Source of the DNA: Bog-159 sp049511415
GTDB lineage: Bacteria > Acidobacteriota > Terriglobia > Bryobacterales > Bryobacteraceae
Reading direction: 5' to 3'
DNA length: 64,000 bases
Assembly (NCBI GenBank): GCA_049511415.1
Contig: JBEKYC010000025.1
Location: 1 to 64,000, forward strand
The notes under the pieces are model-generated. The model had not been told where the DNA came from, did no database searches, and saw only the letters and a list, made by a program, of their open reading frames with translations. Below, piece after piece: positions 17,917-26,699 of this stretch (positions are counted from its first letter, which is position 1; every line of letters begins with the position of its first letter). The position numbers and the translations under genes are program-made.

Positions 17917-19710
17917 ATGCGAACACTTGCGACGTTACTAGGCATCTGCTGGAGCCTGTCCGCGGCCGCCATCCCGCGCCCCGAATATCCCGAGCCGCAA
18001 TTTCAGCGGGACCGCTGGATGAGCCTGAACGGCACATGGGAATTCGAATTCGACGACGCCAATGCCGGCCTGGATGCCGGTTGGTCCGCCGGCAACCACA
18101 AATTCAGCCGGAACATCACCGTGCCGTATTGCTTCGAAAGCCGGCTGAGCGGCATAGCCGATCCTTCGTTCCACCCCTGGATCTGGTATCGCCGTCCGGT
18201 GTCGGTGCCGGAAGACTGGAAAGGGCAGCGGGTGCTCTTGCATTTCGGCGCGGTGAATTACTGGTCGATGGTCTGGGTGAACGGAAAGCTCGCGGGCAGT
18301 CACGAGGGCGGCAACACGCCGTTTGCTCTGGACGTCACGCCACTGGTGCAGCCAGGGAGCAACGTCATCACCGTTCGCTCCCATTTCCCGCCCACGGACC
18401 GCTATATCCCGCGCGGCAAGCAGTACTGGGAGCCCAAGTCGCGGAGCATCTTCTACACGCGCACCAGCGGTATCTGGCAATCGGTTTGGATGGAGCCGGC
18501 GGGGGCCAGCTACCTGAACCGGGTCAAGATTACGCCCGCACTCGATGGCGCCGTCCGGCTGGAGTATGACATCGCCCGGCCGCAGCCCGATCTGGAGGTT
18601 ACGGCGACCGCCAGTTTCGCGGGAAATACCGCGGCGTCCACCACCGTACGCGCGGCCGGCACGCGCACGACGGCCCTCCTCGCCATCAACGAGCCGCGGT
18701 TGTGGTCGCCGGCCTCGCCCAATCTTTATGACGTGGTGCTGGAACTTCGGCGTGCCGGCGCGGTGCTCGACCGGGTGCACTCCTACTTCGGTTTCCGGAG
18801 CGCCGGCACGGAGCGCGGTAAAGTGCTTCTCAATGACGATCCCCTGTTCCTTAAGATGGTGCTCGATCAAGGCTACTGGCCGGAGAGCAACCTGACGCCG
18901 CCCACCGACGAGGCCATCCAGTACGACATCCGCATGACCAAGCAGATGGGCTTCAACGGCGCGCGCAAACATCAAAAGCTGGAAGATCCGAGGTTTCTCT
19001 ACTGGGCCGATCATATGGGCTTGCTGGTTTCGAGCGAAATGGCCAATGCCTACGAATTCGATGACGCTTATGTGGCCCGTTTCACGCGCGAATGGATCGA
19101 CGCGGTCGAACGCGATTACAACCATCCGTCCATCATCATTTGGGCGCCGATCAACGAGAGCTGGGGCGTGCCCAACCTGCGCGATCCCCGCCAGCAGGAC
19201 CACTTGAAATCGCTTTATGCGTTGACGCATGCGCTGGACGCGACGCGCCTGGTCATCGATAACGAAGGCTGGGAGCACACCGATATGACGGATCTGTTCG
19301 CCATCCACGATTACGCGCGCACCGGCGATCTGTTGTTTGAGCGCTATAAGGATCTGGGCCGCTCAAGCGCCGGCGTTCCGGACAATTACCGGGCGGCTTT
19401 GATTCCCGGCTATCACTACAATGGCTCGCCGGTGTCGTTGACGGAGTTCGGAGGTATCGCCTTCATTCCACCGGGGCATGAAGTGCCGGCGGAATCCTGG
19501 GGCTACTCCGGAGTCGAGAAGACGGCGGATGCCGCCCTGGAACGCCTGCGGGGCCTATACGCAGCGATCGCGCGAATTCCTGGCTTTGCGGGTCTGTGTT
19601 ACACGCAACTGACGGACGTGGAGCAGGAAATCAACGGCCTGATGACCTATGACCGCAAGCCCAAGTTCGATGTGGAGAAGGTGCGGGAAATCAACTCGCT
19701 GGTGCACTGA
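17917..19710 (+). CDS. Glycoside hydrolase family 2 enzyme
   Basis: 597 residues from the ATG at 17917, which begins a signal peptide (MRTLATLLGICWSLSAAA). A longer in-frame reading upstream overlaps the PilZ gene and was not used. Order: sugar-binding domain (LNGTWEFEFDD, YRRPVSVPEDW, NGKLAGSHEGG), immunoglobulin-like domain, then the TIM barrel. The acid/base Glu is in PINESWG (about 412) and the likely nucleophile in LTEFGG (about 509). The family includes beta-galactosidases, beta-glucuronidases and beta-mannosidases; this one cannot be assigned further. Exported to the periplasm. Confidence 0.92.
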   Translation: MRTLATLLGICWSLSAAAIPRPEYPEPQFQRDRWMSLNGTWEFEFDDANAGLDAGWSAGNHKFSRNITVPYCFESRLSGIADPSFHPWIWYRRPVSVPEDWKGQRVLLHFGAVNYWSMVWVNGKLAGSHEGGNTPFALDVTPLVQPGSNVITVRSHFPPTDRYIPRGKQYWEPKSRSIFYTRTSGIWQSVWMEPAGASYLNRVKITPALDGAVRLEYDIARPQPDLEVTATASFAGNTAASTTVRAAGTRTTALLAINEPRLWSPASPNLYDVVLELRRAGAVLDRVHSYFGFRSAGTERGKVLLNDDPLFLKMVLDQGYWPESNLTPPTDEAIQYDIRMTKQMGFNGARKHQKLEDPRFLYWADHMGLLVSSEMANAYEFDDAYVARFTREWIDAVERDYNHPSIIIWAPINESWGVPNLRDPRQQDHLKSLYALTHALDATRLVIDNEGWEHTDMTDLFAIHDYARTGDLLFERYKDLGRSSAGVPDNYRAALIPGYHYNGSPVSLTEFGGIAFIPPGHEVPAESWGYSGVEKTADAALERLRGLYAAIARIPGFAGLCYTQLTDVEQEINGLMTYDRKPKFDVEKVREINSLVH

Positions 19711-19725
19711 GGCGGCGGCCGCCGT

Positions 19726-20100
19726 TTAATGCGCCGTGTATTGCTCCTGCGGCGAGTTCATCTTCACGGGGATGGTCTTTTCGTCTTCATCCACGTCGAA
19801 TGTCTGGCCGAAGGTCTGGTATCCCTTGGCGATGACCTGAATCCGTATGGTGCCCCGCGGAATCTCCGGCACCTTGGCGATACCTTCCTGGTTCGTCCGC
19901 ATCTCCCAGGTCGTGCGGATCTTCTTGCCCAGCTTAACCACGGAGCGGCCGCTAACAAACTTCACCACCACGTCGGCGTTCTCCAGCGGTTTGCCGCCCA
20001 TGGTGGTGACCAACACGTTGACCTTGGTCATCGGCACGGCGGCCCAGGCTATGACGGCGCCGGCCAATACTATAGCTAGGAAGCCAAAACGGGATCGCAT
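19726..20100 (-). CDS. Exported carboxypeptidase-regulatory-like (Cna-B fold) domain protein
   Basis: About 124 residues from MRSRFGFLAIVLAGAVIAWA, a signal peptide. The mature part is a single prealbumin-like beta-sandwich (VNVLVTTMGGKPLENADVVV, then RTNQEGIAKVPEIPRGTIRI and KGYQTFGQTFDVD). The same type of domain forms the N-terminus of the TonB receptors in this window, but here it stands alone. An alternative start 5 codons upstream (20115) is possible. Convergent with the GH2 gene, 15 bases apart. Function unknown; probably a periplasmic binding or structural module. Confidence 0.7.
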   Translation of the reverse strand: MRSRFGFLAIVLAGAVIAWAAVPMTKVNVLVTTMGGKPLENADVVVKFVSGRSVVKLGKKIRTTWEMRTNQEGIAKVPEIPRGTIRIQVIAKGYQTFGQTFDVDEDEKTIPVKMNSPQEQYTAH

Positions 20101-20124
20101 ACCCTTGATTATCACACGCGGCTG

Positions 20125-21504
20125 TCAGGCGATATCGGGCAACAGGAACCGCCGCGGGTGGCCGTTGGCGCGCGCCACGGCCTCGGCCGCCAGATAGCCG
20201 CTGCGGACCGCCCCTTCCATGGTGGCGGGCCAACCGCAGCCGGTCCAATCGCCAGCCAGGAAGAGATTGGTCGAGTCAGTGGCCGCTGGCGGGCGCAGGC
20301 TTTCGGTCCCTGGCGCAGGGGAAAAGGTGGCACGCAGCTCTTTGATTACATGTGCTTTTTCGAGGCGCGCCGGACGGACGGCCGGCAGGAACTCGCCCAG
20401 TTCCGCGAGCGCCAGTTGAATAATTTCCGCACGGCTCCGGGCGGCCCAATCCCGCGAGGCGCTGACCACCAACTGCACGTAACGGCCCTGCGACTTGTTG
20501 AACATCCACTGGATGGTGCGGTCGAGCAGCGTGGCGTGCGGCAGGTCCGTCACGGGCCGGTCGAACCACAAATGGACGCCGGTAATCGGCGAGTGTTGAA
20601 AGTCCGGCGCGGACAGCCCCACCGCCGCCATTCGCTCAAAGGGCAAAGCGCAAATGTAGTAGTCCGCCTGGTGGCATTTGCCGGCGGCGGTGATGCCTTC
20701 CGCAGCGATGCGCTCGACCGGCGCGCGCAGGTGCAGCGACACATCCCCAACGCGCTGCCATAACTCCGCGCGATAGAGTTCGCCCAGCGGGACCGCCGGC
20801 ACGCCCATCTCATAACCATCGGCGCTAGCCAGGAAACCTAGCCAGAACACCTGGAAACCGTGGCGCGCCGCCATGCGGTCCACATCTTCGTTGATCGCGC
20901 TCACCAGCACCTGCCGCCAGAAACGCTCGATGGCGCGGGGAGTCTGGCGCTTTTCGCGCAGCCAGTCGAGCATGCTGATGCGGTCCAGATCGTCCCGCGA
21001 GGTGCGCTCGCGCCGCAGCGCCAGGAGTCCGCGGGCGACGGCGGCCTTGTCACTCAGGCTCAAGAATCGCAGGCCCAGAAAAGATCCGGTGAAGTGCAGC
21101 GGCGCCGGCAGTTTGCCGCGACGCAAGATGGAGATACGGCCGCCCGGCTCGATGAAGTAGAATTCGCGATAGAACCGGATCCGGTCCCGCACGCCTAGCC
21201 GCTGGTAAAAGTCCAGGAGATTGACGCAGCATCGCAACAATACGTGTTGGCAGTTGTCGATCAGTTCCGAGTCTCCGTCGGAGGGCACCAGCGGAAACGA
21301 GGTTGCACGGCCGCCGAGAAAGGGACGGGATTCGAACACTTCCACCCGAAACCCGGCGCTGCCGAGCGCCGCGGCCGCAGCCAGACCCGACAAACCGCCG
21401 CCGACGATGATTGTACTTGGCAACCCCCATGATACGCATGCCTGACGGCGAATAGTTTTCCGGGGCCCGTCCGTTTTTGGGACGGCTTGTTCGCTCACGG
21501 GCAA
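20125..21504 (-). CDS. hpnE: HpnE, hydroxysqualene dehydroxylase (squalene-associated FAD-dependent desaturase)
   Basis: About 430 residues of an FAD amine-oxidase/desaturase fold. The FAD loop IIVGGGLSGLAAA is near the N-terminus, with FESRPFLGGRATSF, DNCQHVLLRCC and a C-terminal FAD motif LFLAGDWTGCGWPATMEGAV. HpnE is the last of three enzymes (HpnD, HpnC, HpnE) that turn farnesyl diphosphate into squalene for hopanoid lipids. HpnC, HpnD and squalene-hopene cyclase are not in the window. The start is uncertain: the family fold begins just after a TTG at 21421-21423, preceded by a G-rich site, so the first 27 codons may not be translated. Confidence 0.87.
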   Translation of the reverse strand: MPVSEQAVPKTDGPRKTIRRQACVSWGLPSTIIVGGGLSGLAAAAALGSAGFRVEVFESRPFLGGRATSFPLVPSDGDSELIDNCQHVLLRCCVNLLDFYQRLGVRDRIRFYREFYFIEPGGRISILRRGKLPAPLHFTGSFLGLRFLSLSDKAAVARGLLALRRERTSRDDLDRISMLDWLREKRQTPRAIERFWRQVLVSAINEDVDRMAARHGFQVFWLGFLASADGYEMGVPAVPLGELYRAELWQRVGDVSLHLRAPVERIAAEGITAAGKCHQADYYICALPFERMAAVGLSAPDFQHSPITGVHLWFDRPVTDLPHATLLDRTIQWMFNKSQGRYVQLVVSASRDWAARSRAEIIQLALAELGEFLPAVRPARLEKAHVIKELRATFSPAPGTESLRPPAATDSTNLFLAGDWTGCGWPATMEGAVRSGYLAAEAVARANGHPRRFLLPDIA

Positions 21505-21616
21505 ACCTGGGCTGGATTGTTGACTGTTTGTAGTTGAACCATAAGGGGTTAAACTTGTTTTGCAAGTGGCCCGCTAACTGTACTATCGGGATGCCGTCAT
21601 AGAAATTGAGGCACAT

Positions 21617-22759
21617 ATGTTACGGCCCGAATCCAGTGCGCCCCGAACGCTCATCGCGGACGATCAGCCCGACGTGCTGGAAGCCCTGCGGCTGCTCTTA
21701 AAACGCGAAGGCTACCAGATTGAAACGGTGAATTCACCCAAAGCCGTGCTGGAGAGTCTGCACAGCCGCGAATACGACGTCCTGTTGATGGACCTGAACT
21801 ACGCGCTCGATACCACATCCGGCCAGGAAGGGCTGGATCTGTTGGCGCGCGTGCAAAAGCTCGATAACACCTTGCCCGTGGTGGTAATGACCGCCTGGGG
21901 CAGCATTCGTCTGGCCGTGGAAGCCATGCAGCGCGGCGCGGCCGATTTCGTCGAAAAACCTTGGGATAATGCGAAGCTGCTTGCCACTCTGCGCACGCAG
22001 ATCGAATCGCGCAATGAACGGCGCAACGGCGCGGCGCGTGGATCCGGCGAGATCCAGGAGGCCAGCGCCACCCAGCGCGGGTTGTTACCGCGTGAGATCC
22101 CGCGATTTCCCGGATACGATATTGCCGCGGCGTGGCGCCCGGCCGGCGCCGTCAGCGGCGACTATCTGGACGTCCTGCGCCTGGACGCCAGCCACCTGGC
22201 GCTATGCGTGGCGGACGTCATCGGCAAGGGTGTTCCCGCCGCTTTGCTGATGTCCAACGTGCAGGCGGCCGTGCATGCCCTGGCTGGCGAACTGATGCCC
22301 ACCGGGGAGCTTTGCGGGCGCGTCAATCGCATCGTGGCGGGCAACGTTGGCAGCGGCAAGTTTATTACGTTTTTCTACGGTGTCCTCGATAGCGAACGCC
22401 GCCGGTTCAGTTACACCAATGCGGGACATTGCGAACCGATCCTGGTGCGGCAGACGGGCGAATGTGTGCGCGTGAATCACGGCGGCGTGGTGCTGGGCGT
22501 ATTTCCGGATTGGTCCTACCAGGAGGAGCATCTGGACCTGGAACCGGGCGACCGCCTGGTGCTCTACACCGACGGCATCACGGAGATAGCCAATGCAGCG
22601 GGCGAGGAGTTCGGGGAGGAACGCCTGATGGAGGTGCTTTCCGCCAGTCGCACGCTAGGAGCCGAAGCTATGCAAAAGCAGGTGATGTCCACCATCGCCG
22701 AATACAGCGGCGGCAATTTTCACGACGATGCCAGCCTGATCGTGACGGCGGTGGATTAG
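21617..22759 (+). CDS. Response regulator with PP2C-type (RsbU/SpoIIE) phosphatase output
   Basis: 380 residues. Residues 1-135 are a CheY-like receiver (IADDQP acidic pair, LLMDLNYA phosphoacceptor Asp at about 58, VVMTAWGS Thr, EKPWD Lys). From about 165 to the end is a PP2C phosphatase with AGAVSGDYLD, VADVIGKGVPAAL, TNAGHCEPI, LYTDGITEI and HDDASLI, which supply the metal-binding aspartates. Such proteins usually dephosphorylate an anti-anti-sigma factor in a partner-switching pathway. No cognate kinase or anti-sigma gene is adjacent. It ends before a strong terminator. Confidence 0.93.
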   Translation: MLRPESSAPRTLIADDQPDVLEALRLLLKREGYQIETVNSPKAVLESLHSREYDVLLMDLNYALDTTSGQEGLDLLARVQKLDNTLPVVVMTAWGSIRLAVEAMQRGAADFVEKPWDNAKLLATLRTQIESRNERRNGAARGSGEIQEASATQRGLLPREIPRFPGYDIAAAWRPAGAVSGDYLDVLRLDASHLALCVADVIGKGVPAALLMSNVQAAVHALAGELMPTGELCGRVNRIVAGNVGSGKFITFFYGVLDSERRRFSYTNAGHCEPILVRQTGECVRVNHGGVVLGVFPDWSYQEEHLDLEPGDRLVLYTDGITEIANAAGEEFGEERLMEVLSASRTLGAEAMQKQVMSTIAEYSGGNFHDDASLIVTAVD

Positions 22760-22796
22760 CCCGCCGCCCGACTACAGAGAGCTACCCTCGGCACAC

Positions 22797-22836
22797 AAAA
22801 AAAAGAGCGCCCCTCTTGCGAGGGACGCTCCTTTTT
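22797..22836. terminator. Bidirectional Rho-independent terminator
   Basis: An 11-bp stem (22805-22815 with 22820-22830, one mismatch) around a TTGC loop, with eight A on the left and five T on the right. It lies between the convergent phosphatase and TonB receptor genes and can serve both. Confidence 0.9.
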
Positions 22837-22851
22837 GCGTTCGAGATTTAC

Positions 22852-25800
22852 TTAGAACAGGAATTTGACCGCGAGTTGCACGATGCGGGCGCCCTGCTTG
22901 GTAGTGACGTATCCGAATGGCGAGTTGGTCACCGGAAGACCCGTCTCAGGGCTGTAGGTCAGAGTGAGATTGCTCCCATTGAACGACCACAGCGGATGAT
23001 TCAGGAAGTTATACGCATTGATACGGAACTGCAGTTTCTTCTGCTCGCTGAAGGCGAAGTTTTTGAATAGCCCCAGATCCGAGTTGAAGAACCACGGTCC
23101 ATAGATGGGCGGCAATACCGACGGACCATTCTGTCCGATGGATGTCGGCATCGCGAAGCAGTTTGCATTGATGTACTGGTGCGGCGCCAGATTTGCGGAT
23201 GGGTTGCACGTCAGGATCGGGTTGAGCTGAATCCCGTTGGTTCCCAAGAGTGCCACATCGCTGATCTGGAAGCAGGTGGGCGATCCCTTGCCTCCCGGAC
23301 AATTGCTTTCTCCGCCGGCGCTCGGAATCAGAGAGGTTCCGTTACTCAGCGCATTGCCGAAGCTGGCGCCGAAATCGTTACCGCTGCTGAATCCTGTAAG
23401 ATTGGGGCCGCTCTCCACTTGCGTGATACCGGAAAGCTGCCACCCGTTGATGACGCCACCCAAAATCCGGTCGTGGGTTGGATTCCCCAACTCGATGGAG
23501 TATGCAGCGTTGAACAAATGCGTGCGATTGGTGGGTTGCACGCCGTAGTCGTTGCTCAGATTGAACGGGTCCAGATTGGGGTTGACGATACCCATAGCCT
23601 TGGAAAACGTGTAATTCAGGTTGATGGTGTATTTGCCCTTGGTGCGTACCCAAGTCGCCTGCATCGAGTTGTAGTTCGCGTACAGGTTATTAGTCGCCAA
23701 GTCCAGGTCGGAAAAGCCCAAAAGCGGACGGTAGTTGTTGGCAGTCAGGCTGTTGGGATCTACGCCGGTCTTGGATGCCAGCATGGCCCCCACTGGAACC
23801 AGGTTTATGTCGCTGCCATAGCCGTTGCCGGTTTGCGGCAAATCATGGCTGTTGTTGCCGACGTACGCGACTTCCAGCAGGCTGGACCATGGCAGGCGCC
23901 GCGAAATCGTGAAGCTATAACTGTCCGTGTACGGCTGTTTGCTATCGGTACTGTCAACCGCTTGTGGCGACAGTGCCGCGTTGGCGAAGCTCAGAGTATC
24001 CAATTGCTTGGCGAACAGAATCTGATTCGGTCCCTCAAAATTTGTACCGAGGGTCACGCTCTGTTGGCCGGCGGCTACGTCCAAGCCAGCCGTGAACTGG
24101 CCGGAATGGTAGTAATACCGCCCCCAACCACCACGGAGAACAGTCTGGCCGGAACCCGTCAAGTCGTAGGCTACGCCGAAGCGCGGCTGATAGAAGAGAG
24201 CCCGTGTCGGGAATCCGGCGATGGGCACGCTGGGGTCCTTAGAGTGCCACAAGAACCCGCAGTATTGGGTCGGCGAACAACTCGAACTATAGTCCGCGTA
24301 GTCAAAAATCGAATAGCCGTTTCCGGACCGGTCGATCCAGGGTTGGAAGTGCGTCAGGCGGAGGCCGAAGTTCAGAGTCAGCCGCCGCGTGACCTTCCAG
24401 TCGTCCTGCACAAATCCCTCGTACGTGTTGTAGCTGATGTCGTGAGGGGGATTGACCGAGGCTTCGGTGTACTGGAACAGATTCCCGGTAATTAAGTCGG
24501 CATATTCGTTGCCGTAGGTGTTGCTGTTGCCGGGGGCCCAGACCTGCAGCTGGCCATTGGTACTGCTGTTTTCCGGCTGGGAGTTGCGGATCCACTCGTA
24601 GAAGAAGCCGGCTTTGACGGTGTGCGTCCCAACCACCTTGGTCACGGTGTCGCTGAAACTGGGCATCCACTTGTCGGCGAAGAGGCCGGCCGAAGGACCG
24701 CCCACCTCGAACCCGCCAGGATTAAACACCAGGGAGGCCTCCTGATTGGTCCAGCCCAATCCGCCGAACGACGGAATTTGCGCCACACCATTCTTATACA
24801 AGCCGGTGTACGTATAACCCACGTCCGTGCGGTCGACCTTGGTGGGATCGGAGAAGATGTTGGGGAAGCCGATATAGGTGTAGCCGAATACGAACTCGTT
24901 GGTCATCGTCGGGCTAAATACGTGCGTCAACGATGCCGTAACGGAGTCGGATTTGTTCTTGCCCAAGATTGGCGTGGGGTACGGAACCTGATCGTCCTGG
25001 CGCCACCACAAGCCAACGGGGAATTGTTGGGTTTCCCGTTGCAGGTTATAGCGGATGAACAACTTGGTATTGTCGCTGATGCTGTAATCCACGCGCGACA
25101 TCCACTGCAGGTTATTCTGATTGAAAGTCTCCGCCTGAACGTAATTGAAACCACCGTCAGTGGCCGGATTAGCGTTGGCCGCCGGATACAACTTCATCAA
25201 GGCCACCATGTTGGGATCGATCATCGTCGAGGGGATCTGGCCACCTGGGAACTGCGCCTGCGCTCCAGCGGTTAGCGCCCCCGGAGCCGAGCCCGTGGCT
25301 ATGATGGGACCTTCCCCGGCGATGGACGACGGAGAGAAGTTGCCGGTCATCTCGCTGGCCGTGGGCACCGTGGTGCGCAGCAGGCCAGTGTCGAGAACCT
25401 GATAGAAGTACTCGAACCCGGTGAAGAAGAACAACTTGTTGCGGCTCTTGTTGAAGTTTGTGCCAGGAATCAGCACCGGTCCGCCAATCGTGCCGCCCGG
25501 ATAGTAGAATTTGTCGTGGGGGATCGGGGCGCTCGAATAGTTATTCAGCCAATCGTTGGCGTTCAACGTGTAGTTGCGGGCATAGAAGAAGCCGGAACCG
25601 TGGAACTCGCTGCCGCCAGCCTTGGCGATCGAGCTGATGACGATGGGGCCCTTCTGGTTCTCGGCGCTGAAATTCGATGCCAGAATCTTAAACTCGGAAA
25701 CCATGTCCGAGTTGGGATTCACGGGCGTATCGCAGTTGCAGCCGGGGTCCGACACATGCGCGCCATCCGCGGTGATGTCCAGCGAGTTGCTGGGCAGCCC

Positions 25801-26412
25801 GTTATAGGAATAAGCGTTGTTTAAAGGACTCTGGCTGCCGCCATCGCCGTTGGCGTTGATGCCGATAATTTGGCCGCTATAGTTAGCCTTGTTCGACGTT
25901 CCGTTCTGGATGCCGAAGCCGGGCATGATTTTGATGAACTCGGCGGCGTTGCTGCCGACTTGCACAAAGTTGGATAACTCTTTTGTCGTCAATGTCTCCG
26001 ACTTCTCGCCGGAGTCTACCGGCACGATCGAATCGGCTACGCCGATCACCTCGACCGTTTCCGTGGTGTTGCCGACCTTGAGGGTAACGTTGACGTTGCG
26101 CTTCTCCCCACCCAACAGCGAGATGCCCGGCGCTTCGTAGGTTACGAAACCCTTGGCTTCCACCCTCAATTTATAGCTCAAATCGCCCACGGCCATACCG
26201 GCGAAGGTAAAATAGCCGTCGCTGTTGGTGACAGTATCGCGCGTATCGCCGGATTTTTCATTGACTAGTGAGACCTTGGCCTGTGGCACAACGGCACCAG
26301 ACGGGTCAGACACGACGCCCGTTAGCGTCGCCGAAGTGAACTGCGCCGGCAATGTCATGGCCGACAGGAATAACAGCGCCAACCCGATTAGGATTAAGTG
26401 GCGGTTTCTCAT
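22852..26412 (-). CDS. Oar-like TonB-dependent receptor with carboxypeptidase-regulatory domain
   Basis: 1186 residues. Signal peptide MRNRHLILIGLALLFLSAM; Cna-B-like regulatory domain about 27-105 (LTGVVSDPSGAVVPQAKVSL, complete here in contrast to the receptor at 266); plug domain about 120-260; then a very large beta-barrel ending ARIVQLAVKFLF with the C-terminal aromatic that outer-membrane proteins need. This group is expanded in Acidobacteria and is thought to take up oligosaccharides or other large ligands. Divergent from the malectin-domain regulator, 287 bases apart, which suggests regulation by that protein. Ends at the shared terminator. Confidence 0.93.
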   Translation of the reverse strand: MRNRHLILIGLALLFLSAMTLPAQFTSATLTGVVSDPSGAVVPQAKVSLVNEKSGDTRDTVTNSDGYFTFAGMAVGDLSYKLRVEAKGFVTYEAPGISLLGGEKRNVNVTLKVGNTTETVEVIGVADSIVPVDSGEKSETLTTKELSNFVQVGSNAAEFIKIMPGFGIQNGTSNKANYSGQIIGINANGDGGSQSPLNNAYSYNGLPSNSLDITADGAHVSDPGCNCDTPVNPNSDMVSEFKILASNFSAENQKGPIVISSIAKAGGSEFHGSGFFYARNYTLNANDWLNNYSSAPIPHDKFYYPGGTIGGPVLIPGTNFNKSRNKLFFFTGFEYFYQVLDTGLLRTTVPTASEMTGNFSPSSIAGEGPIIATGSAPGALTAGAQAQFPGGQIPSTMIDPNMVALMKLYPAANANPATDGGFNYVQAETFNQNNLQWMSRVDYSISDNTKLFIRYNLQRETQQFPVGLWWRQDDQVPYPTPILGKNKSDSVTASLTHVFSPTMTNEFVFGYTYIGFPNIFSDPTKVDRTDVGYTYTGLYKNGVAQIPSFGGLGWTNQEASLVFNPGGFEVGGPSAGLFADKWMPSFSDTVTKVVGTHTVKAGFFYEWIRNSQPENSSTNGQLQVWAPGNSNTYGNEYADLITGNLFQYTEASVNPPHDISYNTYEGFVQDDWKVTRRLTLNFGLRLTHFQPWIDRSGNGYSIFDYADYSSSCSPTQYCGFLWHSKDPSVPIAGFPTRALFYQPRFGVAYDLTGSGQTVLRGGWGRYYYHSGQFTAGLDVAAGQQSVTLGTNFEGPNQILFAKQLDTLSFANAALSPQAVDSTDSKQPYTDSYSFTISRRLPWSSLLEVAYVGNNSHDLPQTGNGYGSDINLVPVGAMLASKTGVDPNSLTANNYRPLLGFSDLDLATNNLYANYNSMQATWVRTKGKYTINLNYTFSKAMGIVNPNLDPFNLSNDYGVQPTNRTHLFNAAYSIELGNPTHDRILGGVINGWQLSGITQVESGPNLTGFSSGNDFGASFGNALSNGTSLIPSAGGESNCPGGKGSPTCFQISDVALLGTNGIQLNPILTCNPSANLAPHQYINANCFAMPTSIGQNGPSVLPPIYGPWFFNSDLGLFKNFAFSEQKKLQFRINAYNFLNHPLWSFNGSNLTLTYSPETGLPVTNSPFGYVTTKQGARIVQLAVKFLF

Positions 26413-26603
26413 AAGCTTCTTGGCTCCCTTGAATCTTCAATTCCCACAGCCACAGTGCTGGAGCCGCGCTCCATTCCGTGACTTTTCCACATCTAACGAG
26501 ACTAGCTTAATATAAAGGTACTAAGGCCAGGGGTAAAGGCTAAAGCTGTTAATTCGCGCAAAAGGAGTGGTTACACCTAAAATCTGCTTTATTTTCAGAG
26601 GCG

Positions 26604-26632
26604 TTACTGATATCATATTGACTGGTTACAAT
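26604..26632 (+). promoter_or_regulatory. Weak candidate promoter in the divergent TonB receptor/malectin-regulator interval
   Basis: TTACTG at 26604-26609 and TACAAT at 26627-26632, 17 bases apart, lead toward the regulator gene at 26700. The interval 26413-26699 is AT-richer than its surroundings and holds no other recognisable element. Confidence 0.3.
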
Positions 26633-26699
26633 GGCTTAAGGGGAGTTAACGGCAGGCCGAAATGCTTGCAAGCCGTTCAAAATGCTTGGGGGAGAAGCC

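Noticed and set aside
19713..19724. Palindrome cggcggccgccg between GH2 and the Cna-B-like gene, considered as a terminator
   Set aside because: No loop and only three following T; common by chance in GC-rich sequence.
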